In this document: positions 23,054 through 30,976 of the stretch, in pieces
How the letters are laid out: each line of letters starts with the position of its first letter
Position numbering within the stretch: position 1 is the stretch's first letter
Assembly: GCA_023394415.1 (NCBI GenBank)
Contig: JAEXAR010000030.1
Coordinates: 1-30,976 of the forward strand
Length of the DNA stretch: 30,976 nt
Reading direction: 5' to 3'
From: Bacteroidota bacterium
GTDB lineage: Bacteria; Bacteroidota; Bacteroidia; Flavobacteriales; Weeksellaceae
The notes under the pieces: generated by a model
What the model was told of the DNA's origin: nothing
Database searches by the model: none
What the model saw: the letters and a program-made list of their open reading frames with translations, nothing else
Position numbers and translations under genes: made by a program

Positions 23054-23061
23054 CAAAAATA
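23054..23061 (-). promoter_or_regulatory. -7 element TATTTTTG, nearly leaderless start
   Basis: TAnnTTTG on the minus strand, only 8 bp before the ATG at 23045. Transcription would start almost at the start codon. Confidence 0.45.
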
Positions 23062-23143
23062 ACCATAAATAAATGTAAATGACTTAGGTTAGATGCAACA
23101 GTGCTGTTAAAGTTATATTAAAAGAAATTAAAACTATTAAAAA

Positions 23144-26100
23144 CTACCTGTTTTTCACTAATACCCATCCTTTATACAGTTTTTCCATACCAGTATCAGG
23201 CTCAATCCATTTCAAAATATACCAATAGTTTCCGGTAGGCACAGGTCTTCCTTTCTGTGTGCCATCCCAAACATAATTAGAATTGTTTGATTTGTAAATT
23301 AATATTCCATAACGGTCAAAAACCTCTACTGATACATCTTTATAAATTTTAAGCTCTGAATAATCCAGTTTATCATTATACCCATCACCATTTGGTGTGA
23401 TAACATTAAGTAAATTTACAATTAGAAACTCTTTTTCAACAGGAGTACAGTTGTAAGCGTCTTTCACGTATCCTTTATGCAGACCTCTTGGAACGTTTGT
23501 AAAAATATTAGAACTCTGCCATTTGTTTCCATCAATGGAATATTGATAAGGAGGTGTTCCACCTGTAGCATTAATAGTTACGTTGCTTCCCTCAACATTA
23601 ATACTATTAATAACTGGCACTTCTGAAGCTGTAACTTTTACGTACTGTCGGTAAGTACAGCCATTAGATTGTAAATCAACATAATAATCTCCCAAACCAA
23701 CATTGGTTATAACCTGAGTTGTTTCACCTGTACTCCATTTGTAACCGGTGAAACCTGAACCGGCATCTAGTGTAGTAGTAGTTTCTTTACATATTACTTG
23801 ATCTTTAAGAACATCAGATACGTTTGGTTGTTTCAAAATAATTTCTAAAGTTCCAACAGCAGGACAATCTGAAGTATTTTCGAAACGGTAATAGAATGTT
23901 TTGCTAGAAGTAATTGTTTGATTTGGAATAATTCCTCCTGTTTTATCTTTAGCATTCTGAAGGTTATCATAGAATGTAGCAGAAGCACTGTTGGTAAAGA
24001 GATTAGTATAATCTGCAAGATTTATATTTTCTGTATTGTTCCTTTCATTATCACATATAGCAACAGGATTTACAGTATTTAAAGCGATTTGATTTTTAAT
24101 GTTGAAATCAATAAAACCTATTATAGGCGGGCAAATTCCACTACTTCGAACCTCAACCTGAACTTTTGTGGTTCCTGAAAATGTAAAGTCATCAGGCAAT
24201 GGAACAGTAGGGCTTGTTGCCAACGAATAAACGACAGTATACAAATCTGCATCTTTTATAATTTGAGGGGTGATATCTGATAGTTTTACAGTTACTTTTC
24301 CATCAAGATTATCATCGCAGATCTCGCTTTCATACTGAAAAGTATCCAGATTTGGCATAGAAAGTTTTACTTCGGAAATCGCTTGGCAGCCATAACTGTT
24401 AGTTATAAGTGCATAAAGCGTTTTTGGCTTGGCATAATAAGAAGATGGATTAGGTATTGCATTAGCATATAACAGCTTCAATGCATCATTTTTATCCTCA
24501 AAAAAGTGTATTTTGGTAATATTGGATTCATCACTAACATTCGCATTATTAAGGTTGAACGTTCCGAATCCTTTTATATCTGAACACGTTATTACTTCTG
24601 CATTCTTTACTGTGAGATAATCTACCTTTACATTGACTCTAAAATATTGAAAATCAGCAGTATTTCCATTTCCTTCAATAACATAAACAAACGTGTCTGC
24701 AATGTCTGAAGTAATGCTAGCATCAGGAGTGTAAGTTAAGATACCATTAGTAGAATTAATACTAACGGTACCATTTCTAGGTTGTACAATTATTTTGGTT
24801 TTTGCAGGAACTATGTTTTGACTTGTTGGAATAGTAAACGCAGGCGTTTCAGTTAAGGTTTTACAGTTGCCAATGGTATAATCTTTTGTAATAATAGGAG
24901 GACATAGCGAATAGTTATAAGGCAATGTGAGTTTTGAATCACAATTGGTCTTGGTAATATTAACTGTGTAATTGCCATTGCCATACTTTTCAGGATTAAT
25001 ATAATAGTTGGTTTCACCCGCTAAAATATTGTTGTTTATATACCACTGATAGCTATCATAGGTATCATCCACTTCCAGTTTTACACCATTAAAACAATCT
25101 CCGGACTTTGTAATAACCGGAACTGAAGAAAATCCTGAAAAATAACCTCCATAACCTACAGCTCCACTTCCTGCTGCGATACCAGCTGTTACAGATTTAT
25201 TGGATACAATGGTTAAGTTTCCCTGAACATCATTAATACTATACGTTTCCCAAGCCGGATTTCCATCCACAGGAAAAGGTCCATAAATAGAAGTTAATGG
25301 TGTTCCGTTTAATTGAACGCTTGCACCTTTTTCTGTAATGATGTTTAACTTGGTGATGAATGTCATTGACGATGAATAAGGCATATCGTTCACTAATGCA
25401 ATTTCATCAATTTTATTTGGCAGAAAACAGGTGAGTGCGGGTATAAAATTCATACCTCCTGTAGCATAAACTGATGTTGTAGAAGTACCCCCTAAAAATT
25501 GATATACATAAACATTTTTAGAAGTTTTAATGCCCATATTATATACACCATTGCCCTGATCCTTATAATAACTGCCCGGAATAACGTAATATTGGCTTTC
25601 ATTTAGAGTATTTGGCAAGGCAACTCCATTCACTTCAATAGTAGTATTGTCTTCTGTTGCAACCACTAAAGCCTGTTCCATGCCGCTTAAATTATCAGCA
25701 TTGCCTTTTACCATTACGAAGGTATTGCCTAATCTGTCAACAGGCACAGATTGATCCATTAAAATATCTGAACTGTCAAAAACGGAGCTGTAAATTCCGT
25801 TATAATTTCCGTTAGTAACAGAAATTGGTTTGTCGGCTTCTATCTTTGCACCAATTAACCCTGTGAAATTTGAGAACTCATCATTGGCCACAACTTCAAG
25901 GATATAAGATTCTCCTCTTTTTAAAACTACATTTTTAGTAGGAGATTGGCTTCCATCTGAAAATTTGACATTTGGATTATAATTGGATACTACAACATTG
26001 GTGTTATCTTCAGTGGCAATAATCCCTATAGTTGAATTGAGATTGCTTGAAAAAAATCCTCCGGATTGTTGCTGACCTGTAGATTGTGGTGCCATAGCTG

Positions 26101-26506
26101 CATAAAACTTATTTCCTAATGCCGCTAAACCTTTTGAAGTAATAATTTCTGCATGACTCTGAACAGAAAACCTATAATTCGCAAATATTTTTTGAGATGC
26201 TTTTACATAAATACCTTTCGTTATTGGTTTCAGGGTTTCTGATCTGCTGGTAGTAATCATAAAGTCATAAGGAATTGGCACTTTTTGTGGAGCTCCTTTT
26301 TTTACTTTTACGGTAGTATAAAGTGTATTATTATTATAGATATCAACCGTTACATCATTGGTTTGATTTGTTGAGAGATACAAGTAACTTTCTAAACGGT
26401 TTACACCCTGTTTGGAAGCCATTGGTGCAAACCAGTGATCAGTATCCATTTGCGAATAGGATAATAACGAGAAAAGTAACAGTAGAAATGATAAAGCTTT
26501 TTTCAA
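23144..26506 (-). CDS. Giant T9SS type B (gliding-motility-associated C-terminal) protein with IgGFc-binding-like N-terminus
   Basis: 1120 residues, starting at a TTG (26504-26506). The signal peptide MKKALSFLLLLFSLLSYSQ begins there, and the next in-frame ATG would remove it. The N-terminal 450 residues resemble the IgGFc-binding-protein N-terminal domain of flavobacterial surface proteins (HWFAPMAS, STIGIIATEDNTNVVV, LVVATEDNTTIEVNG). Ig-like and PKD-like repeats follow, and the end (about 1035-1120: VITPNGDGYNDKLDYSELKI, VEVFDRYGILIYKS, WDGTQKGRPVPTGNYWYILK) is a type B sorting domain. Likely a secreted, surface-associated adhesin. It is alone between its own promoter and a 98-bp gap to the next gene. 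Confidence 0.9.
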   Translation of the reverse strand: MKKALSFLLLLFSLLSYSQMDTDHWFAPMASKQGVNRLESYLYLSTNQTNDVTVDIYNNNTLYTTVKVKKGAPQKVPIPYDFMITTSRSETLKPITKGIYVKASQKIFANYRFSVQSHAEIITSKGLAALGNKFYAAMAPQSTGQQQSGGFFSSNLNSTIGIIATEDNTNVVVSNYNPNVKFSDGSQSPTKNVVLKRGESYILEVVANDEFSNFTGLIGAKIEADKPISVTNGNYNGIYSSVFDSSDILMDQSVPVDRLGNTFVMVKGNADNLSGMEQALVVATEDNTTIEVNGVALPNTLNESQYYVIPGSYYKDQGNGVYNMGIKTSKNVYVYQFLGGTSTTSVYATGGMNFIPALTCFLPNKIDEIALVNDMPYSSSMTFITKLNIITEKGASVQLNGTPLTSIYGPFPVDGNPAWETYSINDVQGNLTIVSNKSVTAGIAAGSGAVGYGGYFSGFSSVPVITKSGDCFNGVKLEVDDTYDSYQWYINNNILAGETNYYINPEKYGNGNYTVNITKTNCDSKLTLPYNYSLCPPIITKDYTIGNCKTLTETPAFTIPTSQNIVPAKTKIIVQPRNGTVSINSTNGILTYTPDASITSDIADTFVYVIEGNGNTADFQYFRVNVKVDYLTVKNAEVITCSDIKGFGTFNLNNANVSDESNITKIHFFEDKNDALKLLYANAIPNPSSYYAKPKTLYALITNSYGCQAISEVKLSMPNLDTFQYESEICDDNLDGKVTVKLSDITPQIIKDADLYTVVYSLATSPTVPLPDDFTFSGTTKVQVEVRSSGICPPIIGFIDFNIKNQIALNTVNPVAICDNERNNTENINLADYTNLFTNSASATFYDNLQNAKDKTGGIIPNQTITSSKTFYYRFENTSDCPAVGTLEIILKQPNVSDVLKDQVICKETTTTLDAGSGFTGYKWSTGETTQVITNVGLGDYYVDLQSNGCTYRQYVKVTASEVPVINSINVEGSNVTINATGGTPPYQYSIDGNKWQSSNIFTNVPRGLHKGYVKDAYNCTPVEKEFLIVNLLNVITPNGDGYNDKLDYSELKIYKDVSVEVFDRYGILIYKSNNSNYVWDGTQKGRPVPTGNYWYILKWIEPDTGMEKLYKGWVLVKNR

Positions 26507-26526
26507 TGTTAAAAATTTAGCGATAA

Positions 26527-26534
26527 CAAAGTTA
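26527..26534 (-). promoter_or_regulatory. -7 element TAACTTTG of the giant T9SS protein gene
   Basis: Exact TAnnTTTG on the minus strand, 20 bp before the TTG start at 26506. It supports transcription from here and the unusual start codon. Confidence 0.55.
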
Positions 26535-26542
26535 CTTATTAA

Positions 26543-26576
26543 AAATAAAAAAACTCTGTCCTAAAAGACAGAGTTT
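26543..26576 (-). terminator. tsf terminator
   Basis: AAACTCTGTC (26551-26560) pairs perfectly with GACAGAGTTT around CTAAAA. The A-rich bases to the left read as a T run on the minus strand. Confidence 0.9.
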
Positions 26577-26600
26577 CAAAATGTTTTACAGAGTTGTTAA

Positions 26601-27422
26601 TTAAGCAAGTGCTACTCTCACAAAACCAACTACTTTTAAGTCTCCATTTACAGATTTTACATAATCAGCAACAGACTGGTTTCCATCTTTAATGAAAGCT
26701 TGGTGTACCAATGTATTCTCTTTGTAGAATTTCTGCATTTTTCCTTTTAGGATGTTATCGATAATGTTTTCTGGCTTACCTTCCTTAATTAAAAGATCTC
26801 TTTCGATTTCTAATTCTTTATCGATTGTATCTTGTGATACTTTAGTCTCATCCAGTGCGATAGGATTCATCGCAGCAACTTGCATTGATACTGATTTTGC
26901 AGCATCTTCAGCTCCTGAAACATTTTCAGATAGAGAAGTGATAGCAGCTATTTTGTTACCTGCGTGGATATAAGAACCTAAGAATGGACCTTCGATAGTT
27001 TCGAAAGAACCTACTTCGATTTTTTCACCAATTACACCTGTTTGTTCAGTAAGTTTATCAGCAACAGTGATTCCTTTATAATCTGAAGCCAAGAATTCTT
27101 CTTTAGTTTTTCCTAAAGCCAATTCTGCAAGGTCGTGAGCTAATTTTACGAAATCTTCATTTTTTGCAACGAAATCGGTTTCGCAGTTTAGTGCGATAAT
27201 TACACCTTTGGTGTTGTCATCATTTACTTTAGCGATTACTGCACCTTCAGTAGATTCTCTATCAGCTCTGTTAGCAGCTACCTTCTGTCCTTTTTTTCTA
27301 AGGATTTCAATTGCTTTTTCGAAATCTCCTTCAGCCTCTGTTAAAGCCTTTTTGCAGTCCATCATTCCTGCACCTGTTGTGTTTCTTAGTTTTGCTACAT
27401 CTGCAGCTACTGGTGTGTACAT
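26601..27422 (-). CDS. tsf: Translation elongation factor Ts
   Basis: 273 residues from the ATG at 27422 (MYTPVAADVAKLRNTTGAGM). EF-Ts releases GDP from EF-Tu. The N-terminal UBA-like domain has MDCKKALTEAEGDFEKAIEI and LRKKGQKVAANRADRESTEG; the core has NCETDFVAKNEDF (the EF-Tu contact motif TDFVAKN) and GSYIHAGNKIAA. The frame is open upstream to 27482, but the -7 element at 27480-27487 rules that start out. Unusually, it is not beside rpsB: it faces away on the other strand, 5.8 kb from the rpsB stop, and is divergent from a DUF6759-like gene. Confidence 0.96.
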   Translation of the reverse strand: MYTPVAADVAKLRNTTGAGMMDCKKALTEAEGDFEKAIEILRKKGQKVAANRADRESTEGAVIAKVNDDNTKGVIIALNCETDFVAKNEDFVKLAHDLAELALGKTKEEFLASDYKGITVADKLTEQTGVIGEKIEVGSFETIEGPFLGSYIHAGNKIAAITSLSENVSGAEDAAKSVSMQVAAMNPIALDETKVSQDTIDKELEIERDLLIKEGKPENIIDNILKGKMQKFYKENTLVHQAFIKDGNQSVADYVKSVNGDLKVVGFVRVALA

Positions 27423-27479
27423 ATTTTTTAGATTTTTTATTAAAAAAATTTGGTATTTTGGCTCTGTTTTTGAGCGTTG

Positions 27480-27487
27480 CAAAGATA
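27480..27487 (-). promoter_or_regulatory. -7 element TATCTTTG of tsf
   Basis: Exact TAnnTTTG followed by CAAC. The transcript should start near 27473 with a leader of about 50 bases. It shows that tsf has its own promoter, as expected once separated from rpsB. Confidence 0.6.
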
Positions 27488-27558
27488 ATAAATTCTATGC
27501 AAACTAAAAGGGTGCTTTTTGCGTTAAATAATTATAAAATTTGAATTATAAGACAACC

Positions 27559-28122
27559 ATGAATAAATTTTTTTACCTGCTGATCTTTTTTTTAAGTCAC
27601 CTTGTTTCTGCACAGAATTATACTGTAGCACAGGTTGAGAAAACCACTGATCCAAAAGTTGTGGCTAACTTTATTAAAAACAATCCTAATCACGAAAAAA
27701 CACCAGAGTTTAAAAGGAAACTTTACGCCATGATTAATAGTGACAATTCTTCTGTAGCAAAACCGAAAGTTGAGCTTTTAAGCAAAAAGGAGATTGCTAC
27801 AACCATTAAAAAAGATGTGGCTAAAGATGGAGCCGTGAGTGAGAAAAATAAAAAAACCGCAGAACTGCTGACTCATTTGTTTAATAATGACCCCAATAAA
27901 AAAGACGCTTATATACACATTAAAAACAAGTCAAAATGTAATTTGATTGTAAAAATAAGTGGCAAAAAGTTTTTTAATCTAACGGTTCCTGCTAATAATG
28001 ACAATTATATATTAGTGCCTAAAGGTAGTTATACACTCACAACATCCGTTTGTGATGCCAAATATTCATCCGTAAAGAATATTCAGAAAGATACCGAGAT
28101 TACTTTAAACAACAAACAATAA
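27559..28122 (+). CDS. DUF6759-like secreted protein B
   Basis: 187 residues from the ATG at 27559 (signal peptide MNKFFYLLIFFLSHLVSAQ). After a lysine-rich middle region the conserved core (about 100-187) shows LLTHLFNNDPNKKDA, KCNLIVKISGKKFFNLTVPA, VPKGSYTLTTSVCDAKYSS and a final ITLNNKQ. It is the full-length counterpart of the gene at 20705-21508 and ends right after the core, which shows where that gene should have stopped. The two retained cysteines suggest a disulfide in the periplasm. Divergent from tsf, with its own strong terminator. Function unknown; the family name is from memory. Confidence 0.75.
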   Translation: MNKFFYLLIFFLSHLVSAQNYTVAQVEKTTDPKVVANFIKNNPNHEKTPEFKRKLYAMINSDNSSVAKPKVELLSKKEIATTIKKDVAKDGAVSEKNKKTAELLTHLFNNDPNKKDAYIHIKNKSKCNLIVKISGKKFFNLTVPANNDNYILVPKGSYTLTTSVCDAKYSSVKNIQKDTEITLNNKQ

Positions 28123-28153
28123 AAAAAAGCCGCAAGATTTCTGCGGCGCTTTT
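28121..28153 (+). terminator. Terminator of DUF6759-like gene B
   Basis: GCCGCA and TGCGGC form the stem around AGATTTC, with an A run before it and GCTTTTG after. The A run starts within the stop codon. Confidence 0.75.
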
Positions 28154-28175
28154 GTTATATATTCTTAAAGGCATT

Positions 28176-29132
28176 TTAACCTTTGAATTCTCCCATAGCA
28201 ATGAATTTATCCTGTCTTTGATCCACAAGCTCTTTACTTGTAAACTTACTGAAAGCTTTTATATTGTGTAAGATAGATTGTTTTACGTTTTGGTAAGCAA
28301 TTTCAGGATCGTATTGTGCTCCTCCAAGAGGTTCTTCTATAATGCCGTCTATTAATTTGTTTTTCAACATATCATTTGGGGTAAGTTTCAACGCATTGGC
28401 TGCATCTTCTTTATGATCCCAGTTTCTCCAAAGGATAGAAGAGCAACTTTCTGGCGCAATTACCGAATACCAAGTGTATTGAAGCATATAAACCTTATTC
28501 CCCACGCCAATACCTAATGCACCACCACTTGCACCTTCACCAATAACATAGGTAAAAATAGGAGTCTTAAGCTGCACCATTTCATAAATATTTTTAGCAA
28601 TGGCTTCACCTTGACCTCTTTCTTCTGCTTCTAAACCTGGGTAAGCACCTGGAGTATCAAGAAACGTGATTACCGGAATTTTAAATTTTTCTGCTAAATG
28701 CATCAGCCTTAAGGCCTTTCTATAACCTTCAGGATTTGGCATTCCGAAACGTCTTTGTTGTCTTTCCTTAGTGGTTCTTCCTTTTTGGGTTCCTATAAGC
28801 ATTACATTTTGCCCATCGATTTTTGCAAGTCCACCTACCATTGCATGATCATCTGCATAAGACCTGTCGCCGTGAAGCTCGAGAAATGTTCCTTTATCTA
28901 CAATCCCGTTAATAAAATCTAAAGTATAAGGACGATCGGGATGTCTTGAAAGTTGTACGGTTTGCCAAGGGGTAAGATTTCCGTAGATTTCTTTTTTCTT
29001 TTCTACAATTTTATCTTCAATTTGGCTGCAGGCCATTTTAACATCTACGCCACTTTCCTCACCCACCAAAGAGCAAGTTTGGTACTGATCCATCAACTCT
29101 TTTATTGGCTGTTCAAATTCTAAATATTCCAT
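28176..29132 (-). CDS. accA: Acetyl-CoA carboxylase carboxyltransferase, alpha subunit
   Basis: 318 residues, normal for AccA. With AccD it transfers CO2 from carboxybiotin to acetyl-CoA, giving malonyl-CoA for fatty acid synthesis. Signatures include LTPWQTVQLSRHPDRPYTLD, LHGDRSYADDHAMVGGLAKI, IGTQKGRTTKER, RFGMPNPEGYRKALRLMHLA, FLDTPGAYPGLEAEERGQGE, GEGASGGALGIG and APESCSSILWRN. The start at 29132 gives MEYLEFEQPIKEL, typical of the phylum. accD is not in the window. gltX lies 48 bp upstream on the same strand, but a separate -7 element is present. Confidence 0.97.
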   Translation of the reverse strand: MEYLEFEQPIKELMDQYQTCSLVGEESGVDVKMACSQIEDKIVEKKKEIYGNLTPWQTVQLSRHPDRPYTLDFINGIVDKGTFLELHGDRSYADDHAMVGGLAKIDGQNVMLIGTQKGRTTKERQQRRFGMPNPEGYRKALRLMHLAEKFKIPVITFLDTPGAYPGLEAEERGQGEAIAKNIYEMVQLKTPIFTYVIGEGASGGALGIGVGNKVYMLQYTWYSVIAPESCSSILWRNWDHKEDAANALKLTPNDMLKNKLIDGIIEEPLGGAQYDPEIAYQNVKQSILHNIKAFSKFTSKELVDQRQDKFIAMGEFKG

Positions 29133-29157
29133 TGGTTTTCTTGAGAAATTTATCTTT

Positions 29158-29165
29158 CAAAGTTA
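29158..29165 (-). promoter_or_regulatory. -7 element TAACTTTG of accA
   Basis: Exact TAnnTTTG on the minus strand in the 48 bp between gltX and accA. It would give a leader of about 19 bases. Confidence 0.55.
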
Positions 29166-29180
29166 TAAAATAATGATGAA

Positions 29181-30692
29181 TTATCTAATATTATTCACTG
29201 CATTTTTAATTCTGGAAACACTTTCTTCCTTGCCTAGTATTTCCAAAATATCAGGAACGTCCGGACCTTTCAATTCTCCAACTAATGCTAAACGCAACGG
29301 CATCATTACTTTACCCACTCCCAAATTTTTGCTTTCAGCAAAATTGTGGATGTTTTGTTTAATGGTTTCTGGCTCAAAATTCCAGGTTTCAAGATGGGTT
29401 GCCAATTCAGACATCAATTGTGGGGTTTCTTCACTCCAAGCTTTTTTAGAAGCTTTCTCGTCATAAGAAACGGGTTGTTCAAAGAAGAATTTTCCATTTT
29501 CGTAGATATCTTTTACAAAAGTGGCGCGTTCTTTCATTAGAGCAACAATTTTTAAATGTTTTTCATCGGAAAGACTTGAAGTTTTAACCTTCTCAACGTT
29601 TTTGAATAAATCTAAAACTTCCGCATCCGTTTTTTTCTGAAGGTACTGATGGTTAAACCACTCCGCTTTTTCTTTGCTGAATCTCGCTCCGGCTTTATGC
29701 ACTTTGTAAAGATCAAATTCCTTTGTCATTTCATCAAGGCTTAGAATTTCTTTATCATCAGAAGGTGACCATCCTAAAAGTGCTAAGAAATTGATGAACG
29801 CTTCAGGGAAATAGCCTTCTTCTCTATAACCTTTTGAAACTGAATCTGTTTCCTTGTCTGTAAAATTTAATGGAAAAACCGGAAATCCGAATTTATCACC
29901 ATCTCTTTTGCTCAATTTTCCTTTTCCTTCAGGTTTCAGAATTAAGGAAAGGTGTGCAAATTCTGGTGCTTTCCAACCCATGGCTTCATAAAGTAATGTA
30001 TGAAGACCTAAAGAAGGAAGCCACTCTTCTCCACGAATGACGTGGGAGATTTCCATCTCGTGATCATCTATGATATTAGCAAAATGATAGGTTGGCATAC
30101 CATCGTTTTTCACCAGAACTTTATCGTCTAATGTATTGGTATTTACTGAAAAATTTCCTCTTATAATATCTTCAAGGTGCAGAATTCTGTCCACAGGCAT
30201 TTTAAAACGAACCACATACGGAACCTGCTGATCCAAAAGTTTCTGTACCTCTTCTTCTGAAAGAGTTAAACTATTCTTTAGTCGGTTTCGTGTATAATTG
30301 TTGTAGGCGAAAACTTCACCTTTTTCTTCATATTCCTTACGAATTTCATCTAGTTCTTCTGATGTATCGAATGCGATGTACGCATAATCTGTCTTTAAAA
30401 TTTGCTCTGTATATCGATCATAGATGTGGCGTCTCTCACTCTGTCTGTACGGACCGTAATTTCCGCCATGCTTTGGGCTTTCGTCCGGAATAATTCCGCA
30501 CCATTCTAATGCCTCCATAATATAATCTTCAGCACCCTCTACATATCTTGCTGTATCAGTATCTTCAATCCTCAAAACAAATTCGCCACCCTGATTTTTT
30601 GCAAAAAGATAATCGTATAAGGCCGTTCTCACACCACCTAAATGCAATGGTCCTGTCGGACTTGGTGCAAAACGCACTCTTACTTTGCTCAT
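29181..30692 (-). CDS. gltX: Glutamyl-tRNA synthetase
   Basis: 503 residues, normal length. It charges tRNA-Glu with glutamate and supplies protein and tetrapyrrole synthesis. Class I motifs are present: FAPSPTGPLHLGG (8-20, HIGH type) and KLSKRDGD (259-266, KMSKS type), with RIEDTDTARY, YRQSERRHIY and IRGEEWLPSLGLHTLLYEAM between. The zinc-binding cysteines of the E. coli enzyme are absent in AYIAFDTSEELDEIR, as in other Bacteroidota. The C-terminal anticodon-binding domain includes MPLRLALVGELKGPDV. The start ATG is at 30692, 18 bp after a -7 element. Confidence 0.97.
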   Translation of the reverse strand: MSKVRVRFAPSPTGPLHLGGVRTALYDYLFAKNQGGEFVLRIEDTDTARYVEGAEDYIMEALEWCGIIPDESPKHGGNYGPYRQSERRHIYDRYTEQILKTDYAYIAFDTSEELDEIRKEYEEKGEVFAYNNYTRNRLKNSLTLSEEEVQKLLDQQVPYVVRFKMPVDRILHLEDIIRGNFSVNTNTLDDKVLVKNDGMPTYHFANIIDDHEMEISHVIRGEEWLPSLGLHTLLYEAMGWKAPEFAHLSLILKPEGKGKLSKRDGDKFGFPVFPLNFTDKETDSVSKGYREEGYFPEAFINFLALLGWSPSDDKEILSLDEMTKEFDLYKVHKAGARFSKEKAEWFNHQYLQKKTDAEVLDLFKNVEKVKTSSLSDEKHLKIVALMKERATFVKDIYENGKFFFEQPVSYDEKASKKAWSEETPQLMSELATHLETWNFEPETIKQNIHNFAESKNLGVGKVMMPLRLALVGELKGPDVPDILEILGKEESVSRIKNAVNNIR

Positions 30693-30976
30693 AATAAAAA
30701 TTTAAGTTGCAAATTTACGCATTATTGATTTTAAAATTTTAGTTAGTTTTGTAGAAATTCACCTAAAAGGCAATTTCGAGGATCAAATATGATTACAGTA
30801 GAAATTAGTAATTATTGTAACTACCCAAAATCTTTAATACAAATTAATTAGGCTCTAGACCAGAAGATTTTATTTTATTAAACTATTTTGTTGTTGTAAA
30901 ACTAAAAAAATGTGGGTAAATTTTAGACGAAGTCGTTAAGAAATTTATCCATATTTTTTTAGCAATTCCCATAACT
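30693..30976. other. AT-rich intergenic end of the window
   Basis: 284 bp with no supportable gene. A 20-codon frame from 30789 (MITVEISNYCNYPKSLIQIN) and a short minus-strand frame near the edge lack any family resemblance. Only the gltX promoter at 30710 is recognisable. Confidence 0.5.
30710..30717 (-). promoter_or_regulatory. -7 element TAAATTTG of gltX
   Basis: Exact TAnnTTTG followed by CAAC on the minus strand. The transcript should start near 30703, about 11 bases before the ATG. Confidence 0.55.

Noticed and set aside
30708..30722. Further copy of the TACG motif (ATTTACGCATT)
   Set aside because: It has no CGTA arm and is explained by the gltX -7 element TAAATTTG on the minus strand.
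30789..30851. Short plus-strand peptide of 20 codons near the window end
   Set aside because: Chance open frame in AT-rich DNA; no promoter or resemblance seen.

Overview
The window is about 31 kb of AT-rich chromosomal DNA from a Bacteroidota, most likely a Flavobacteriia/Weeksellaceae member of the Chryseobacterium type. This rests on type A and type B type IX secretion (T9SS) C-terminal domains, VGIG-type short secreted proteins, DUF6759-like and DUF4407-like genes, a PadR regulator with small membrane partners, near absence of Shine-Dalgarno sequences, and many promoters of the Bacteroidota form TAnnTTTG. The genus is inferred from memory of protein families. I saw no rRNA, tRNA, insertion sequence, prophage or CRISPR array.

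Left part (1-8000): the N-terminal end of a DUF4407-like membrane protein is cut by the window edge. It is divergent from a tight three-gene operon of paralogous secreted proteins (323-3051). A shared terminator separates that operon from ruvC (minus strand). Divergent from ruvC is a padR gene with two homologous HAAS-like membrane proteins. Next come a class C beta-lactamase-fold lipoprotein (minus), then a metallo-beta-lactamase-fold protein and a 16-cysteine Csp-type copper-binding protein in one operon.

Middle part (8000-18150): a fused B12-dependent acyl-CoA mutase (IcmF type, minus strand) is followed by a TPR sensor histidine kinase with an overlapping NarL/LuxR response regulator. After these lie a secreted FGE/SUMF1-like protein, whose C-terminus appears frameshifted, and a large T9SS-exported PKD/Ig-like surface protein with exact 27-residue N-terminal repeats. 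A palindromic motif TACG-N8/9-CGTA occurs upstream of the kinase operon, of the three-gene secreted operon and of the FGE-like gene. This suggests a small regulon under the two-component system.

Right part (18150-30976): two small unknown genes, then rplM-rpsI and rpsB on the plus strand. The usual rpsB partner, tsf, is 6 kb away on the opposite strand. The block between them holds trmB, a carboxypeptidase-regulatory-domain protein and a giant type B T9SS protein, and is bounded by two oppositely oriented DUF6759-like paralogs. The left paralog runs in frame through the rpsB terminator and into the antisense of rpsB, as expected near a rearrangement junction. The window ends with the housekeeping genes accA and gltX (minus) and about 280 bp of AT-rich DNA in which I find no supportable gene.
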